From Albophoma yamanashiensis (taxonomy: Eukaryota > Ascomycota > Sordariomycetes > Hypocreales > Ophiocordycipitaceae): a stretch of DNA of 64,000 bases. Below the pieces are notes generated by a model. It had not been told where the DNA came from. It saw nothing but the letters and a program-made list of their open reading frames with translations, and did no database searches. Both the position numbers and the translations under genes were made by a program. Shown here in pieces: positions 22,165 to 33,978 of the stretch (position 1 is the first letter of the stretch; every line of letters begins with the position of its first letter). Location of the stretch: assembly GCA_001600555.1 (NCBI GenBank), contig BCKH01000005.1:1426001-1490000 (forward strand), in the 5' to 3' direction.

Positions 22165-25100
22165 TCACCGCTTTTCTCCTGGCTGACCCTGGAGGCTTTG
22201 CAGCAGTTCCTGCGTAAAAATATGTTCAACCAGCTCAGCGATGGATATGCCACCCAGAATCTTCATGACAGGCACATCAGCTCCAAGTTCCTTGAGAAAC
22301 CAAGCTCGCAACTCGACGCCGACCAGGCTGTCTACGCCCATGTCCACAAGTGGAGTACTCTCAGATATGTTGTCGGATTCGAGAAGAAACATTGACGACC
22401 GAAGCTTGGAAGTGAGAGCGTCTTGAGAGAACAAGTTAGAATTTCAAGCATGGATGGAGAAATTAAATGAAAGGAGTCAGGGAGAGTGTTTGTAATACTA
22501 ACCTTGTAATATGGCCTTGACAGCATCAGTCGTAGTTGCTGCTTTCAGTAGTTGTCTCAATGGAATTTTGGAGACGGAATTGTCGCTGTCAGTTGGTTCC
22601 GCGACCATCTCCTGTCTGACCAACAAGCCAAATCTGGGATTTATTGCCCAGAAAGCGTCCTTGGCTTGCTCAATAGTGATGGGCGCCAAACCACTGATGA
22701 GCTCCGCGTTTAGACCGGAGTCCGGCCTTCCGGAGACGATTGCCTCTGCGAACAACTGGTGCAAGTCGTCTTCGCTCATGGGCAGAGCCCCGGAACGGGT
22801 TGAGAGTCGCTCCTGGTGCTCCTTTGTGAGCCTCCCTGATCTCTCTCTCTCAATATATCCCACACCTATGACCCTGCTTATGTCGATGGAAGAGCCTGCG
22901 AGGCCGCGGGAACGTCGTTGGTTAACAAGAGCCTTGATGAAGCAGTTGCCGGCCGAGTAAGCTGCCTGGCCGGGGTTACCCGTGATGCCAACTATGGAGC
23001 TGAAGCCAATGAACCAGTCTAAGGGGTGGACGGAATCTCTAGAAAAGACCGTGTCTAGGTTGACCGAACTTTGCACTTTGCTACGCAGAACAGCATCGAA
23101 GTCATCGAAACTGAGCTTCATGAATGACGTGTCTCGCAGGACCATGGCGCCGTTTGCAACGCCTCCGAGAACAGGCATGGACTTGACAATCTCATCGTGC
23201 GTTCGACGTACTGAGTCAAAGTCCATGAGGTCACTGTGATTACATCAGTAATCGAGCCCACTGGGTCGGGGTTGATGCACTCTTACCAGGACAAGTATCT
23301 TACGCATGTTCCTCGCTCTCGGTGGCCCTGTACCCAAGTCTCGTCCACCTTCGGCGATCTGCTAGAGAGCACAACATGCTTTGCGCCATGAGCGGTCATG
23401 AAGTCGGCTAAAGATCTCCCAAGATCCCCCGACAATCCTGCCAGCCAGTACGTCCTGTCCTGCCGAAACAGGTCCTCGCGTGCCAGAACCGGCTGGACAG
23501 ATACAGGAACTGGAGTTTCAAGATGCCAGTTGATGAGAGAGCTGGGCCTGGGGCTTGAACTGAGCGACACGAGCTCTTTTAGAGTGAGTATTTTCAGTGG
23601 CGCGCCGTCGGGAACGGCATTGCGCATCGCCGAAGCAAAGCCGGCGACTTTCTGCAACAAGTTCGCAATGGAGCCTGGCGCATGGATGGGCAGGACCGAA
23701 GCTTCTTGACTTATCAAATCCTCGAGTGCCACTTTGTGGCATGTCAATGACAACGAATTCGCGATACGTGACCCGAGGGCTTGGACATAAGCCGGCCGAT
23801 CCACGGGTTCAGCTCCGTCGACATAGAGGCTAACGTCTTGCGGGATTGCGGAATCGATGATGCGTTTCGAGCTTTGTTGGTGAATGTAAGTCCAGTGTCG
23901 GCGGCCCCTCAGCTCGGGCCTTGAAGTTGTAAAGGCAATGGCTCTGCTTAGGTCGGAGAACCTCTTAGCCAGGAGCGAGGCGGCCACTGGGTCTGGTTCG
24001 TGTATGAGCACCGTCCCTGCGGCTGGCGCAATCGAGACAATCTGCTGAGCCATGAGCTCTGCTACAGCAAACGACAAGTACTGCTCATCGACAATCTCAG
24101 AGCTATTTTGGCCCAAAGTGATTGACCACGACGGGTGCACTGTGACCATAGACGAATTGCTGTCGGCAAAGCAAAGAACCTTCTCACCAGTCTGGACATT
24201 GCTTCCCAGGGCGGGGAAGACATATCCAACTGGAATCTTGAGAGAGCTCAGAAGCGAGCAGGAGACTCGAATGTTTATCAGCTCGCTCGGATCCACTGAC
24301 TCGACCGTTGTAGAAGCTGACCTCGGCGTCGTTTGCCGCAGCACGTAAGTCTCGTTGTTTCGGACCAACGTAACCTTGGCCGAGTCCAATTTTTGCAGGG
24401 AGGTTATTGCTCTTTTGTTAGAGTTATACCTGGCATTTTGCTCGGGATGCGGGCGAACTCGTGTTGTGTAGATCTTCGAGTCTCTCCAGATCAGCTCTGG
24501 TTCAAATCCCCAAAGAACCTTGTCGAGGGAACCCGTTCTGCCCATCAGGCTCATCTGTCGAAGCTGCAACGCAAGCTCCGCAACCATGCTAACGTTGGAC
24601 GTAAGATCTGTTATCTCGTCGCACATCTCGAGCGTCTGTAGCAGTGTTCCCGGCACCTCATAGAAGAGTGTCCTAAAGAGACCCAATGTAATTCCTCCAT
24701 ACGGATTTTCGTTCCGGCTGTCCTGGAGCAACCAGAGGATGCTGCTTGAAGATCCAACAAGTCGCTGCAGCTTCTGCCATCGATGCTCATTCATTGACCT
24801 GAATAGGTCAGAGTCACTCTCGGTCAAGCTGATGACGTGATATTTGTCTGCTGAATCCGGTGTATCTGGGATGTCGTCGATGCCGTCAACTCGGATTAAG
24901 CGTTGAAAGAAAGGCGTCAAACTAGAAATAAGCTTTGTGGCCAATTCCATAGTACGATGCGTCTCCCCGCCGATGATCATTGCCGTGCCATGCTTTGGAG
25001 ACGCTGTGCATTCCAGAGGCGTCCGCAAGAGATCGAACTGCTCATCTCGAGCACGGGCAACAATCACCGACCCGGGCACCACCACAGGATCCGGCATAGG

Positions 25101-28100
25101 AGAATTGGTCTCGATGCCGGCGAATCCAGTTTGTCGGAGAATGTTGTCCCATTGTTCAATGGTGATGCTTGGGCCACCATGGCGGCCATCCTGCTCGCCG
25201 ATCCACCACCCTGGCAAACCGCCCATGACTAAACCGTGGCGCGTCACGTCGGTGCGGATGACCTCAATAAGGACGAGATAGCCGCCAGGCTTCAAAAGAC
25301 GTCTGGCGTTGTTCAAAGTTGTCTGGAGCGACTTTGTCGCGTGAAGCACATTTGAGGCAACCACAATGTCGTATGAATGCTCTTTGAACCCCTGTGCTGT
25401 CACGTCCTCTTCGATGTTGAGAGTCTTAAACACCATGCTGTGAGAATACGACTTGAACTTGACGCTTGCCGCTCGTTCGAAAAATCCACTGGAGACGTCA
25501 GTGTAAGTGAATGAGGCAAAGTTGTTGTTGACTTTATCCAGGATGGCCTTGGTAGCACCGCCTGTGCCGGCACCGATTTCGAGAATGTTGGTGTGAGGAA
25601 ACTTTGTGCAGATCTGGTCCATGGCACCGGCAACAAGGTCATTCAAGAGGTTGAAGCCCACCCCATGCATGTAATATTTGTCCAGGTACTCGTCCTTCGT
25701 CATGTACTCGAGGATGCTTTCCTCGCCACACAGCACAGACGGTAGCAGTATATGTTCACCGACCGCCCTGGCCAGTTGGAACTCGGCATCGTTCCCGTAT
25801 CTGTGGTTAGAAGTAGAGGTTAGATTCGTTCACTTGTCCCGGAGTGGAAGTGTGGGCGAGCGCGTACTTCTCTGTCAAGCGCACAATCACGTCTTGGTTG
25901 TCATTAACCCAATCTTGCAAAATGAAAGGATGCTCTCCAGACTTGACCCTGCGGTACACCTCTTCCGCGCTTTTGATGAGGGCCTGGCGGTACCAAGGCA
26001 GTTTGACCCGCTCCTCGGGCTCAATTGAGAGATGAATCTCTTTGAGATAGAAAAAAGCAGCCCGTTCGGCGTCCAAGCCCCTCTGCTGCTCCTCGGGGGT
26101 CGATCTCCGATTGTCGAAAACAATGTCGGCATCTGGCTTATCAACAGCCAACACTGCTTCTTGAAACAAGAGTCTATCGTCCTTGGAGGTCGCGGCAGCA
26201 AACGGAGAGAACCTCATGCCCTCAATCTCAATGAGCTTTTGCGCATAGCCAGTCGTGTAGACGTCCACGTCGCCGGAAATAGACCCTGCGCGGCTGTCCG
26301 TGATAATGCAGTCAATTTGCACCTGCTCCGGAATGTTGACACCGCAAAGGGAAGGAACCAAAGTGACTCGGTCGCATGAAGTCGGTGCCACGATGGACCA
26401 AAGGCGGCCATCTCCCGGCGCGCTGTAGGCTGCGTTGAGGCCTTGCAGTGCGCTGTCCAGCATGCCGGGATGGAAAAGAAGGTGAGTATTTTTGCTCTCG
26501 AATGGATGGCACTGGATGGATGCGGTCGCATATCCCATTTTTCGTTGGATCTGCGTAAGCCCTCGAAAAGGTCCCTCGTAGCCGTAACCAAATTCGTCGC
26601 GCAGAACCTGATAGAACCGTTCGACATCGACTGAAGTCGTACCGGTAGGGGTTGGGGCCCGGAGTGGGAACCTGTCGGATCTGGGATCACCCAATGCGAT
26701 GCGAACATGTCCGCTGCAGTTTTGTACGAGTTGACCAGGCTCCTTGCTCACTGTCGAGTGGGCGGCAAAGTTGGCCACCACGTACCCAGCATCCAGAGTC
26801 AAGGAGACGTTGCTCATGGAGACGAGCAGTTCCGTGTCGGTAGACGTGCCAATGGCGATTGCTTTTCGAATGTCCAGGTTGAGCAAGTCGATTGCCTCGA
26901 CCGGTTGGTTCAAGCTCTCGGCGATTTGCATGGCCGCTTCCATGGCCAGCGCAATGTATCCGGTCCCTGGGAACACAACCTGACCCTGCAACGAATGGCC
27001 AGAGAGCCAATCGATCTCGTCTGCTCTGAGGACGTTCTTCCATTGCCAGTGCTCGGCCACACTATCCGCAGTTCGCGTTCCCAGAAGATAATGGAATGCT
27101 CCCTCCTGCATCCTCGACCACTTGCTGACTCGAGACTCGGCCCATAGCACTCTATCATGATCCCAAGGATATGAAGGTAGGTCAAACAAGACGCAAGGAG
27201 GCCTGTGGTCTTTTCGGCTCTCTTGCAAGAACTTGCCGAGGTCGACAGCAGCACGGCCGAACAGAGACCATGCGCTGCCTAGTGCATCGGATAAGGCTTC
27301 CAAATCGCCTTTCCCACGCTTCAAAGTTCCGGAATACGGGCAGCTTTGACCCACTAGTTTCTGGATGATGCCTGTCACTGGCTTCTGCAGCGCCGGGTGA
27401 GGCCCGACCTCTAATGCCAAGTTTATTTTCTCTGTCTCGAGAAGGCTCTGAAGGGCAGCGTAGAAGTGGACAGGCTGCACCATGTTGTCGACCCAGTATT
27501 TCGCAGTCAAATTCGCCACAAACTGTGTTTCCGTAGGTTTTCCGTGGACGCTCGAGTACCAGATCGGCGCATCTTCCTGCGGCTGCAGAGGCTGGATGTT
27601 GCACTCGTGCAAGGCCTCCAGGTATTGCGGGACGCATCGCAGCATGTGCTGGGAGTGGTAGGCCGTGTCCACCCTCAATATTCTCGCGAATTTGCCCTCT
27701 TCCTCGAATATGCCGCGAGCATGCTGTACCGCGTCTGCGTCGCCTGACAGCGTCACTGACGTTGGCGAGTTATGAGCCGCCACCCACAGCCTGCCCACAA
27801 ACGCATCAAGCTCGCAAAGATCTTTTGCATCTTCATAGGTGGTATCCACGGCTATCATGCTCCCTCGCTCTCCTGACGTACTGGCAGCCAGCAAGGCAAA
27901 GTAGCCTCGGTAGTAGGCAATCCGCATCGCATCGTGAGACGATAGGTAGCCCGCGGCGTAAGCCGCGGCAATTTCGCCAGACGAATGTCCGACAATGGCC
28001 TTGAACTTGATGCCGGCAGCTCTCAGAAGATCGACTAGAACTATTTGCACCGCTGTGCACAGTGGCTGCGAAATGGCGGCTTCACCGACGCGGCTGCGCG

Positions 28101-29922
28101 TGCTGTCGGCCGACAGCTCATCCACCAGATTCCACTGTGGTCTATGAGCCTCTGGCAGTGACCGTAGAGATTCTTCAAGGCCATCAAGTATGTGTGCCGC
28201 CAGCGAGTTTGTTTTGAAAAGCTGGGTGGCCATGGTCGCCCACTGAGCCCCTTGCCCTGTGAAGACGCCCAGCACGACCGGCGCTGCGGACAAGGCTGTC
28301 GTCGAAATGGCTGCACCCTTGGCTGCGGCTTCGAGTGTTTGATCAATGGCGCTTCTCAGCTGACCCATTGATGGTGCCGATATGGCTAGCCTCGATGAAA
28401 GGTTTGTACGCTTCGTGTTGAGTGAGTACACGAGCTGATACACATCCACGTCCGCCTCGTTATCGAGATACTCAACAACAGACCTCAGCATAGCGAGTAG
28501 GGATTTCTCTGATGCAGCCGAGAAGACTGCTGGGATTGGACATAATTCTTTGCCCGCAAGATCATCGACCTCGTCTGAGCTCCGCGCGGATGCTGCTGTA
28601 TAGCTCTCCAGGATTGCATGTGCGTTTACGCCGCCGAAACCAAAGCTGTTCACACTCGCTCTGCGAGGGCTGGCATCTTCCAATTGCGGCCAAGGCTCAC
28701 TCGTCAGGGGGATCCTCAGGCTCTTGGTGAAGGGCTCAAGTGCTGGGTTCAAGCTACTGAACAACAGGTTTGGCGGTATTACCGCATTCTGGAGCGCGAG
28801 GCCCGCCCTCATCAAACCAGCGATGCCTGCAGTTCCTTCCGTGTGTCCTATTACTGTCTTTGCTGACCCAACGAGGAGTTTGTCATTCTCGTCTTGGGAC
28901 CCGCCGGGAAAGAATGCCCTGCTGAGCGCCTCGGCCTCCTGCGGATCTCCCGCTGGCGTGCCGGTACCATGCGCTTCGAAGAACTGGCATCGTCCAGGCT
29001 TGGTCGTCGGATCAAGCCCGGCCTTGTGGTAAGTGGAGCGTATGAGGGATGCCTGTGCTGAGGCACTGGGCATAGTCAAACCTTTGGTTTTGCCGTCGTG
29101 GTTGACACCCATCTCCCGGATGATGAACGAGATGTTATCTCCGTCAGTCATAGCAGAGCTAAGGGTCTTAAGCACGAGCGAGGCGACACCTTCGCCTCTA
29201 GCGTAGCCATTTGCCTTTGCATCCCACATGCGGCCCTGCCCATCTGGCGAGAGCATGCCGAGGTTGCTCTCCATGATGTACGGCAGAGGTGAGATGAGCA
29301 AATTCGTGCCGCACGCTACTGAGACGCGCGACGTACCATTGCGCAGGGACTGAACTGCCTCATAAACACCAACCATGCTAGAGGAGCAGGCAGTGTCAAT
29401 AGTCATCGATGGTCCATGCCAATTGAAGAAATAAGACACGCGGCTGGAGGCGTTGCTCGCTGCAACACCAGTGGCCGTATAGGTGGGAAGAGAATTGACG
29501 TCTTGGGCTTGTATGGCAAAGAAGTCCTGGCACATTAAACCGACGTACACGGACGTATCAGAATTAGAAAGCTCTTCCATCGTCATGCCCGAGCTCTCGA
29601 GAGCTTCATACACGACCTCAAGGAGCAGCCGCTGTTGCGGATCTATGGCTTCGGCTTCGCCGGGAGGGATCGAGAAGAACCTGGCATCGAACCGATCAAT
29701 GTCGGAGTCGATAAAGTATGACCTTCGAACATTGCTGGTTCCGTGATGCGATCCATCGGCGTGATAAAACCGATCTGCGTTGAAGCGGTTTGGTCGAATC
29801 GTCTCTGACACATCGGAGGGTGACTTGAAGAGGTCCCATAACTTTGATGGACTGTTTGAACCGCCTGGGAACCGACATCCCATGCCGACGACGGCGATGG
29901 GTTCATTTTGCCTTAGTCTCAT
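22165..29922 (-). CDS. FSL1: Highly reducing polyketide synthase (fusarielin-type, FSL1-like)
   Basis: Iterative type I PKS of 2518 residues. Introns: 25801-25867, 23234-23286 and 22422-22502 plus strand, all GT..AG in gene sense; each junction keeps the frame. KS (1-440): Cys179 in DTACSSS, His318 in EAHGTGT, His360 in GHTEGTAG. AT (550-870): GQGAQW, Ser647 in GHSSGE. DH (945-1250): His976 in SGHSLQGQ, Asp1156 in HPGMLDSALQG. C-methyltransferase: LEIGAGTGG at 1424-1432. The region from about 1590 to 2120 is the position of an ER, but no NADPH-binding glycine motif is seen. KR: GLSGDLG at 2139-2145, Tyr2281 in AAYSAGN. ACP: Ser2465 in GVDSLVG. There is no TE, reductase or condensation domain, so partner enzymes are expected. 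Domain order and neighbours match FSL1 of F. graminearum. An extra 5' exon cannot be excluded. Confidence 0.92.
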
Positions 29923-30163
29923 CTGAAGTAGCTGAACGCAAAGGGCGTCGGCGGTGTGTAGGGGGTGCCGGAGGCGGGAGAAGACTTTTGCACCGAATTT
30001 GATAGTCTGAACTGGGATAAAGAAGGGGTCCTGGCAGGTCGCATTAAGCCACCATTACCAGTCGAGAAGGTATTCAGAGTATGAGTTGAGCCGCAAGGGA
30101 GTCTCCGAAAAGTCACTCGTGGAGGCAGCAACATGACCCGCCACTCCGCCGCGATGTCTGGCT

Positions 30164-30196
30164 CCGTCAACCGGCCGTCAGCCGGCCGTCAACCGG
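30164..30196. promoter_or_regulatory. Three tandem 11-base CCGTCARCCGG repeats
   Basis: Three contiguous direct copies: CCGTCAACCGG, CCGTCAGCCGG, CCGTCAACCGG. A period of 11 bases places each copy on nearly the same face of the helix. CGG/CCG triplets are what Zn2Cys6 proteins bind, so this is a candidate array of sites for the cluster regulator, about 240-275 bases upstream of the PKS start. Function is inferred. Confidence 0.5.
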
Positions 30197-30222
30197 ATGC
30201 ACGGCAAACTGCAGGCTCCTAG

Positions 30223-30235
30223 AAAATCGCCGGTC
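30223..30235 (+). promoter_or_regulatory. Shared cluster motif, PKS promoter copy
   Basis: AAAATCGCCGGTC, about 300 bases upstream of the PKS start. It differs from the other copies (AAAAGTCGCCGGTC, AAGTCGCCGGTC) by lacking one G. See the finding on the shared motif. Confidence 0.5.
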
Positions 30236-30535
30236 CCACCAAAAGAATGCCGGACGAAATGTCGACGTGAGCCGGTCAGACTTGAGCCAGGGCGGCAGAC
30301 TAGGGTGTTTACAGTTGGCGTGTTTTGTCTCCCTGTCCGGCCGCCGCTCTACTCTTCAGTGTTGGATACGATGAATTGCGTTGATGAACGCATTGGCTTG
30401 ATGTAGCTCCATTATTATCCACATTCAAATTTGCAAAGTCGTAGTTGCGGTGCTTTGCTTCTCTCTTGTGGATGGTACGTTCATGTTACCAACATGGCGC
30501 CATGCTACTCTAGCAGTGTGTAACTAGCTACACTC

Positions 30536-31885
30536 TCAAGTGGTCCACCATTTCTCCTTATACCAGTCGTGCAGAACTTGTGGCTTCTCCTGAAGCTTGT
30601 CGAGCTCAACCCATTTGCTGCTGCCCGCCTCAGGCCCCGTATAGCTCACAAGATACCTCTTCTCCCCCGATGGCGTCGATTCCTCCGCCAATATCCGATC
30701 CATATTCTCGTGGCTCGAAGCCTGGATACGGCAGACGAGCTTTTCGCCAGAGACCTTTTTCAGCCGGAGCTGTTCCAAGCCGTAGAGGACGCTGCCGAGA
30801 CCGCCGGCCACCAGTCGCAGCGGATGCGGCTTCAGCTTCCCACTGTCAAGTAGCTCTTGCGCTGTAGCGAACCATTCGATGCCGAATGCTCGCTGTTCCT
30901 CGCTGGGCTCTCGAGCGAACGGCTCCGGCCAACCGATCTTCTTCCCGAGCACTGTCGGTCCGAGAACCCAGTCTGGCACGACGGTGTTTGGCCGAGTGTG
31001 GAGGAACTCGGGATACGGCTCCAGCGCAGTGTACTTCCCCCCTGCTCTGCCGATGCAGGCATAGCAAAACTGCATGGTCTCCGGCTCCGAGATGCAATCC
31101 AGCACAAAGCCCAGCGAGTTCCGCGTGTAACTGCGGATATCGTCGGTACACAATGGCGCTCTGTAATCAAAAAGTGCATCAGCCCCGTAGGAGCGCACGA
31201 GGTCGAAGTTGTGAGGCGAGCAAGTTGCAATAACGTTCAGCCCCGAGCTTGCAGCACGAACAGGACTTTGTTAGCGTCTGAACATGGACAAGGAGAGATG
31301 AGATGATTGAAGTGGAGATAAGCCAGAGATAACTCACAGTTTGAGCAGCTGTATAGCCAGAGTGCCGGTCGCGGTGCTGCCGCCATAAACGAGCACGTTC
31401 ACAGGTTTATCCGCCGGGTGCTTCGGTGTACCCGGGACATTTAGGGACTGAAACAAGGCCATTCCAATGGTACCCATGCCACTACCGAGAGATGCTGCGG
31501 CCTCAAAGGACATGTAGCTGGGGATCTTCATGGTCGTGACATCTGCGGCGCCTACATATTCGGCGAAGGCTCCCACGTCGGGCGACAGCGCGTGCATGCC
31601 CGGCACCGCGCCGCAGACACGGTCTCCTACTTGAATGGGCGCGACCGTGCGGACATTAGAGCCGACGGCTACGACTTCGCCCGCAAAGTCCATGCCCGCG
31701 ATTGCGCCGGGAGTGGCCAGCTTGCCCACGAACTTGGCGTCGATGGGGTTGAGCGCCACGGCCACGTTTCTTACTAGGATCATGTCGTCGGCGAGCTGCG
31801 GCACGGCCGCGTCTCGCTGCAGCCCGATGTTGCCATCGCCAAGGCCGACGATAGCTGTCTGCTTTGCTGGTGGTTGTGCCGACAT
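30536..31885 (-). CDS. FSL5: Trans-acting enoyl reductase with C-terminal chromodomain-like tail (FSL5-like)
   Basis: Medium-chain dehydrogenase of the LovC family, 419 residues; it should reduce enoyl intermediates for the PKS, which lacks a working ER. Exons join over 31248-31337 (GTGAGT..AAG, branch GCTAAC). Start MSAQPPAKQTAIVG is the ATG that gives a LovC-like N-terminus; an upstream in-frame ATG exists. Family features: ALNPIDAKF, GMDFAGEVVAVG, GDRVCGAVPG, the nucleotide-binding segment VYGGSTATGTLAIQLLKLSG and VLDCISEPET. The reductase body ends at SGEKLVCRIQ near residue 358, almost exactly the length of LovC (363 aa). A further 59 residues follow with chromodomain-like spacing: MDRIL, YLVSYTG, SSKWVELDKL, then a helix VLHDWYKEKW. 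In F. graminearum, FSL5 is the trans-ER of the fusarielin pathway. Confidence 0.88.
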
Positions 31886-32158
31886 TTGCTGATGGCTTGG
31901 GCGATGCTGAGAGGTGTGGTTTTGAACGCTCCCCTCCATGACGCCGCGACAAGCTATACACATCTTTAATTGCCAGAGCCACAACCAACGTCGCAACACA
32001 GAGGCTTTTCTGAAACACGAAATGCCGGGGTTCGGGATTCCGCGAAGCGCAATAAAAGTCGCCGGTCTTGCACCCCTGCAAGTTGCCGGTCGCGAAGAAT
32101 CAGCAGCCTCATATTTCACACAACTCAGGTGCAAAAGGCCCGTCCGCAGTTGGACTTG
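31886..32158. promoter_or_regulatory. Divergent promoter of enoyl reductase and P450
   Basis: The two genes start back to back across 273 bases, so this is a shared promoter. It holds two copies of the cluster motif: AAAAGTCGCCGGTC at 32054-32067 and AGTTGCCGGTC at 32081-32091, 24 bases apart in the same orientation. Co-regulation of both genes by one factor is the simplest reading. Confidence 0.65.
32054..32067 (+). promoter_or_regulatory. Shared cluster motif, enoyl reductase/P450 promoter copy
   Basis: AAAAGTCGCCGGTC, the fullest version of the motif, 91-104 bases before the P450 start. The imperfect second copy (AGTTGCCGGTC) lies 24 bases downstream at 32081. Confidence 0.55.
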
Positions 32159-33978
32159 ATGAAAATCTTACAGCCAGTTTCTTCCGCGCCAGAGAAACAC
32201 GGAATAAAGCAATTTCTGTCTCAAGCAAAGATGCCCTTCTTCCTAGGTACCTGGCTCGTCGTGTTTACCGGCACCGTGGGCGTGATTGTCTATCAAAGAC
32301 TCACACAACGTAACCTGGATAGCGATCTTCTTCCCTTTGCTACGCTGGGCTTCGAAATCACTCTGCTTGTTTTGTGGGCTGTGTATTGGACAGTTCTTTA
32401 TCCTGCTTACTTTACGCCTTTCCGTCACATACCTACGCCGCGGGTGCGTTCCTGTGCACATGCAGCAAGCCCATTTTTAAGATCGCTAGAGCTGACGAGG
32501 AGCAGAAACGCACAGCCTTGACGGGTAATCTTGACGAGTGCTTTCCCGACTACCAGTGGCAAGCTGCATGCAGGTTTATCCGCGATGTGCCAAACGATGG
32601 CTTGATCCGGTACTACAGTACCATGAGCGTCGAGAGGCTTGTGGTCACCAACCCGAGCGCCTTAAGGGACATGTTGAACGTGAATGCGTACGACTTTGGT
32701 CAGTCGAGCACGTTCAAGCTTCTGGTCAAGCGGGTCACCGGTAGCACATTTTCTTTCACGAGCAGCGAAGTCAAAGTATGTCCCAAGACGTGACCGTGAT
32801 GTGTGGGTTATGATTCAGGTGCTGCATTGGCTGACGATACAACTTGCAAGGCTCATCGGAAAAAGTTCATGCCTGCCTTCACAGTGGCCCACATTAGGGA
32901 TCTCACAACCCTTTTCTGGGAAAAGTGCACACAGATGACGGATCTCATGGAGGCAGAAGGCAATCGCCGCCCAAAATCGACCCTTTCCATCAACGAGTGG
33001 GCATCTCGCGTTGCCCTCGACAACATCGGCATCGCTGGCATGGGGTACGACTTTGACACGCTTGGGCATCCCGAAAACGAGGTGCGTCGGCACTATGAGC
33101 AGATCAACATCAAGCCTCACCCGGTCCTCAACTGGATCGGACTTCTTAGCAACTTCATAGACCTGGGGCTGCTTCTGAGCCTGCCGTTCAAGAAGAACCG
33201 CGAAATCACAAAAGGCGCTGCATATGTCCGCAACCTCGCCCGAAAGGTCATCCAGGAGAGGAAAGCCAAGATGTTTGCTTCGAAAGATATCTTGGAGCGA
33301 AAGGACATCATCAGCGTCGCTCTGGCAAGCGGCGGCTTCACCTCAGAGGAGCTCGTAGAGTATGTCATGGTCTTCATATCTGCAGGGCACGAGTCGACGG
33401 CTGCCACATTTGAATGGGCCGTCTACGAGCTGTGTCGGAATCCTGAGATGCAGAAGCGGCTGCGTGAGGAGATTCACGCAAGTGCGGCTTCGGCCAAGGA
33501 CCTAGACGCCACGCAGCTCGGAAACCTACCATACCTGAGCGCCGTCTGCAACGAAACCCTACGGATGTACCCATTTACGTCCATGGTAGTAAAGGTAGCA
33601 GAGAGAAACACGGTACTTCTCGGTGAGCGTGTTCCCAAAGGCACACTGATATGCTACGTGCCTGCGGCTACGAACATCGACGTGAAGCTCTGGGGTCCAA
33701 GCGCTGAAGTATTCGACCCTGAACGGTGGATGGAGCCTGGCAAGGCTGGGTCTGGAGGCGCGACAAGCAACTATGCCATGTTGACCTTTTCAGCCGGGGC
33801 CAGGAACTGCCTTGGCCATGCCTTCGCCAGAGCAGAGCTCGCGTGTCTCATTGCGGCCATTGTTGGCAAGTTCAAGATCACGTTGGCAAACCCGGACACT
33901 GCTGGCATCGTGTCGCCGGGTCAAGTAACTAGGTCTAGGGACGGAGTGCATGTAAGACTGCAGCCTCTTAACTGGTAA
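32159..33978 (+). CDS. FSL4: Cytochrome P450 monooxygenase (FSL4-like)
   Basis: ER-anchored P450 of 560 residues. Exon 1 ends at 32443 and exon 2 ends at 32775. The second intron is placed at 32776-32850 (branch GGCTGAC, acceptor GCAAG), because this restores SSEVKAHRKKFMPAF, the usual HRK..F block. The first intron (from 32444) can end at 32499, 32502 or 32505, all in frame; I chose 32505. The N-terminus has two hydrophobic segments (about 27-45 and 58-80). I-helix motif is AGHEST, ExxR is ETLR, and the haem ligand is Cys505 in FSAGARNCLGHAF. In the fusarielin pathway of F. graminearum, FSL4 oxygenates the decalin precursor. The same role is inferred here from position and company. Confidence 0.9.

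Larger units (their letters stand above)
29923..30535 (-). promoter_or_regulatory. PKS promoter region with cluster motif and triple repeat
   Basis: Spacer between the enoyl-reductase stop codon and the PKS start. It carries one copy of the shared cluster motif (AAAATCGCCGGTC, 30223-30235) and three direct 11-base repeats (30164-30196), both listed separately. A further GCCGGTCA lies at 30271-30278. No gene is seen; a 69-aa frame at 30197-30406 is judged a chance frame. Confidence 0.6.

Noticed and set aside
24491..24506. GGTTCAAATCCC, a B-box-like string
   Set aside because: Inside the PKS coding sequence, with no other tRNA parts around it.
25801..25835. Very short intron in the PKS using the GTGAAC donor next to the stop of the first long frame
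   Set aside because: It would be about 30 bases, too short for this fungus. The GTACGC donor at 25867 gives a 67-base intron and restores TEKYGNDAEF.
30197..30406. 69-aa frame in the PKS promoter
   Set aside because: Overlaps the motif-rich promoter, has no family features and is short.
32776..32818. Acceptor TTCAG at 32818 for the second P450 intron
   Set aside because: It breaks the reading frame; the acceptor GCAAG at 32850 keeps phase and yields the conserved AHRKKF block.
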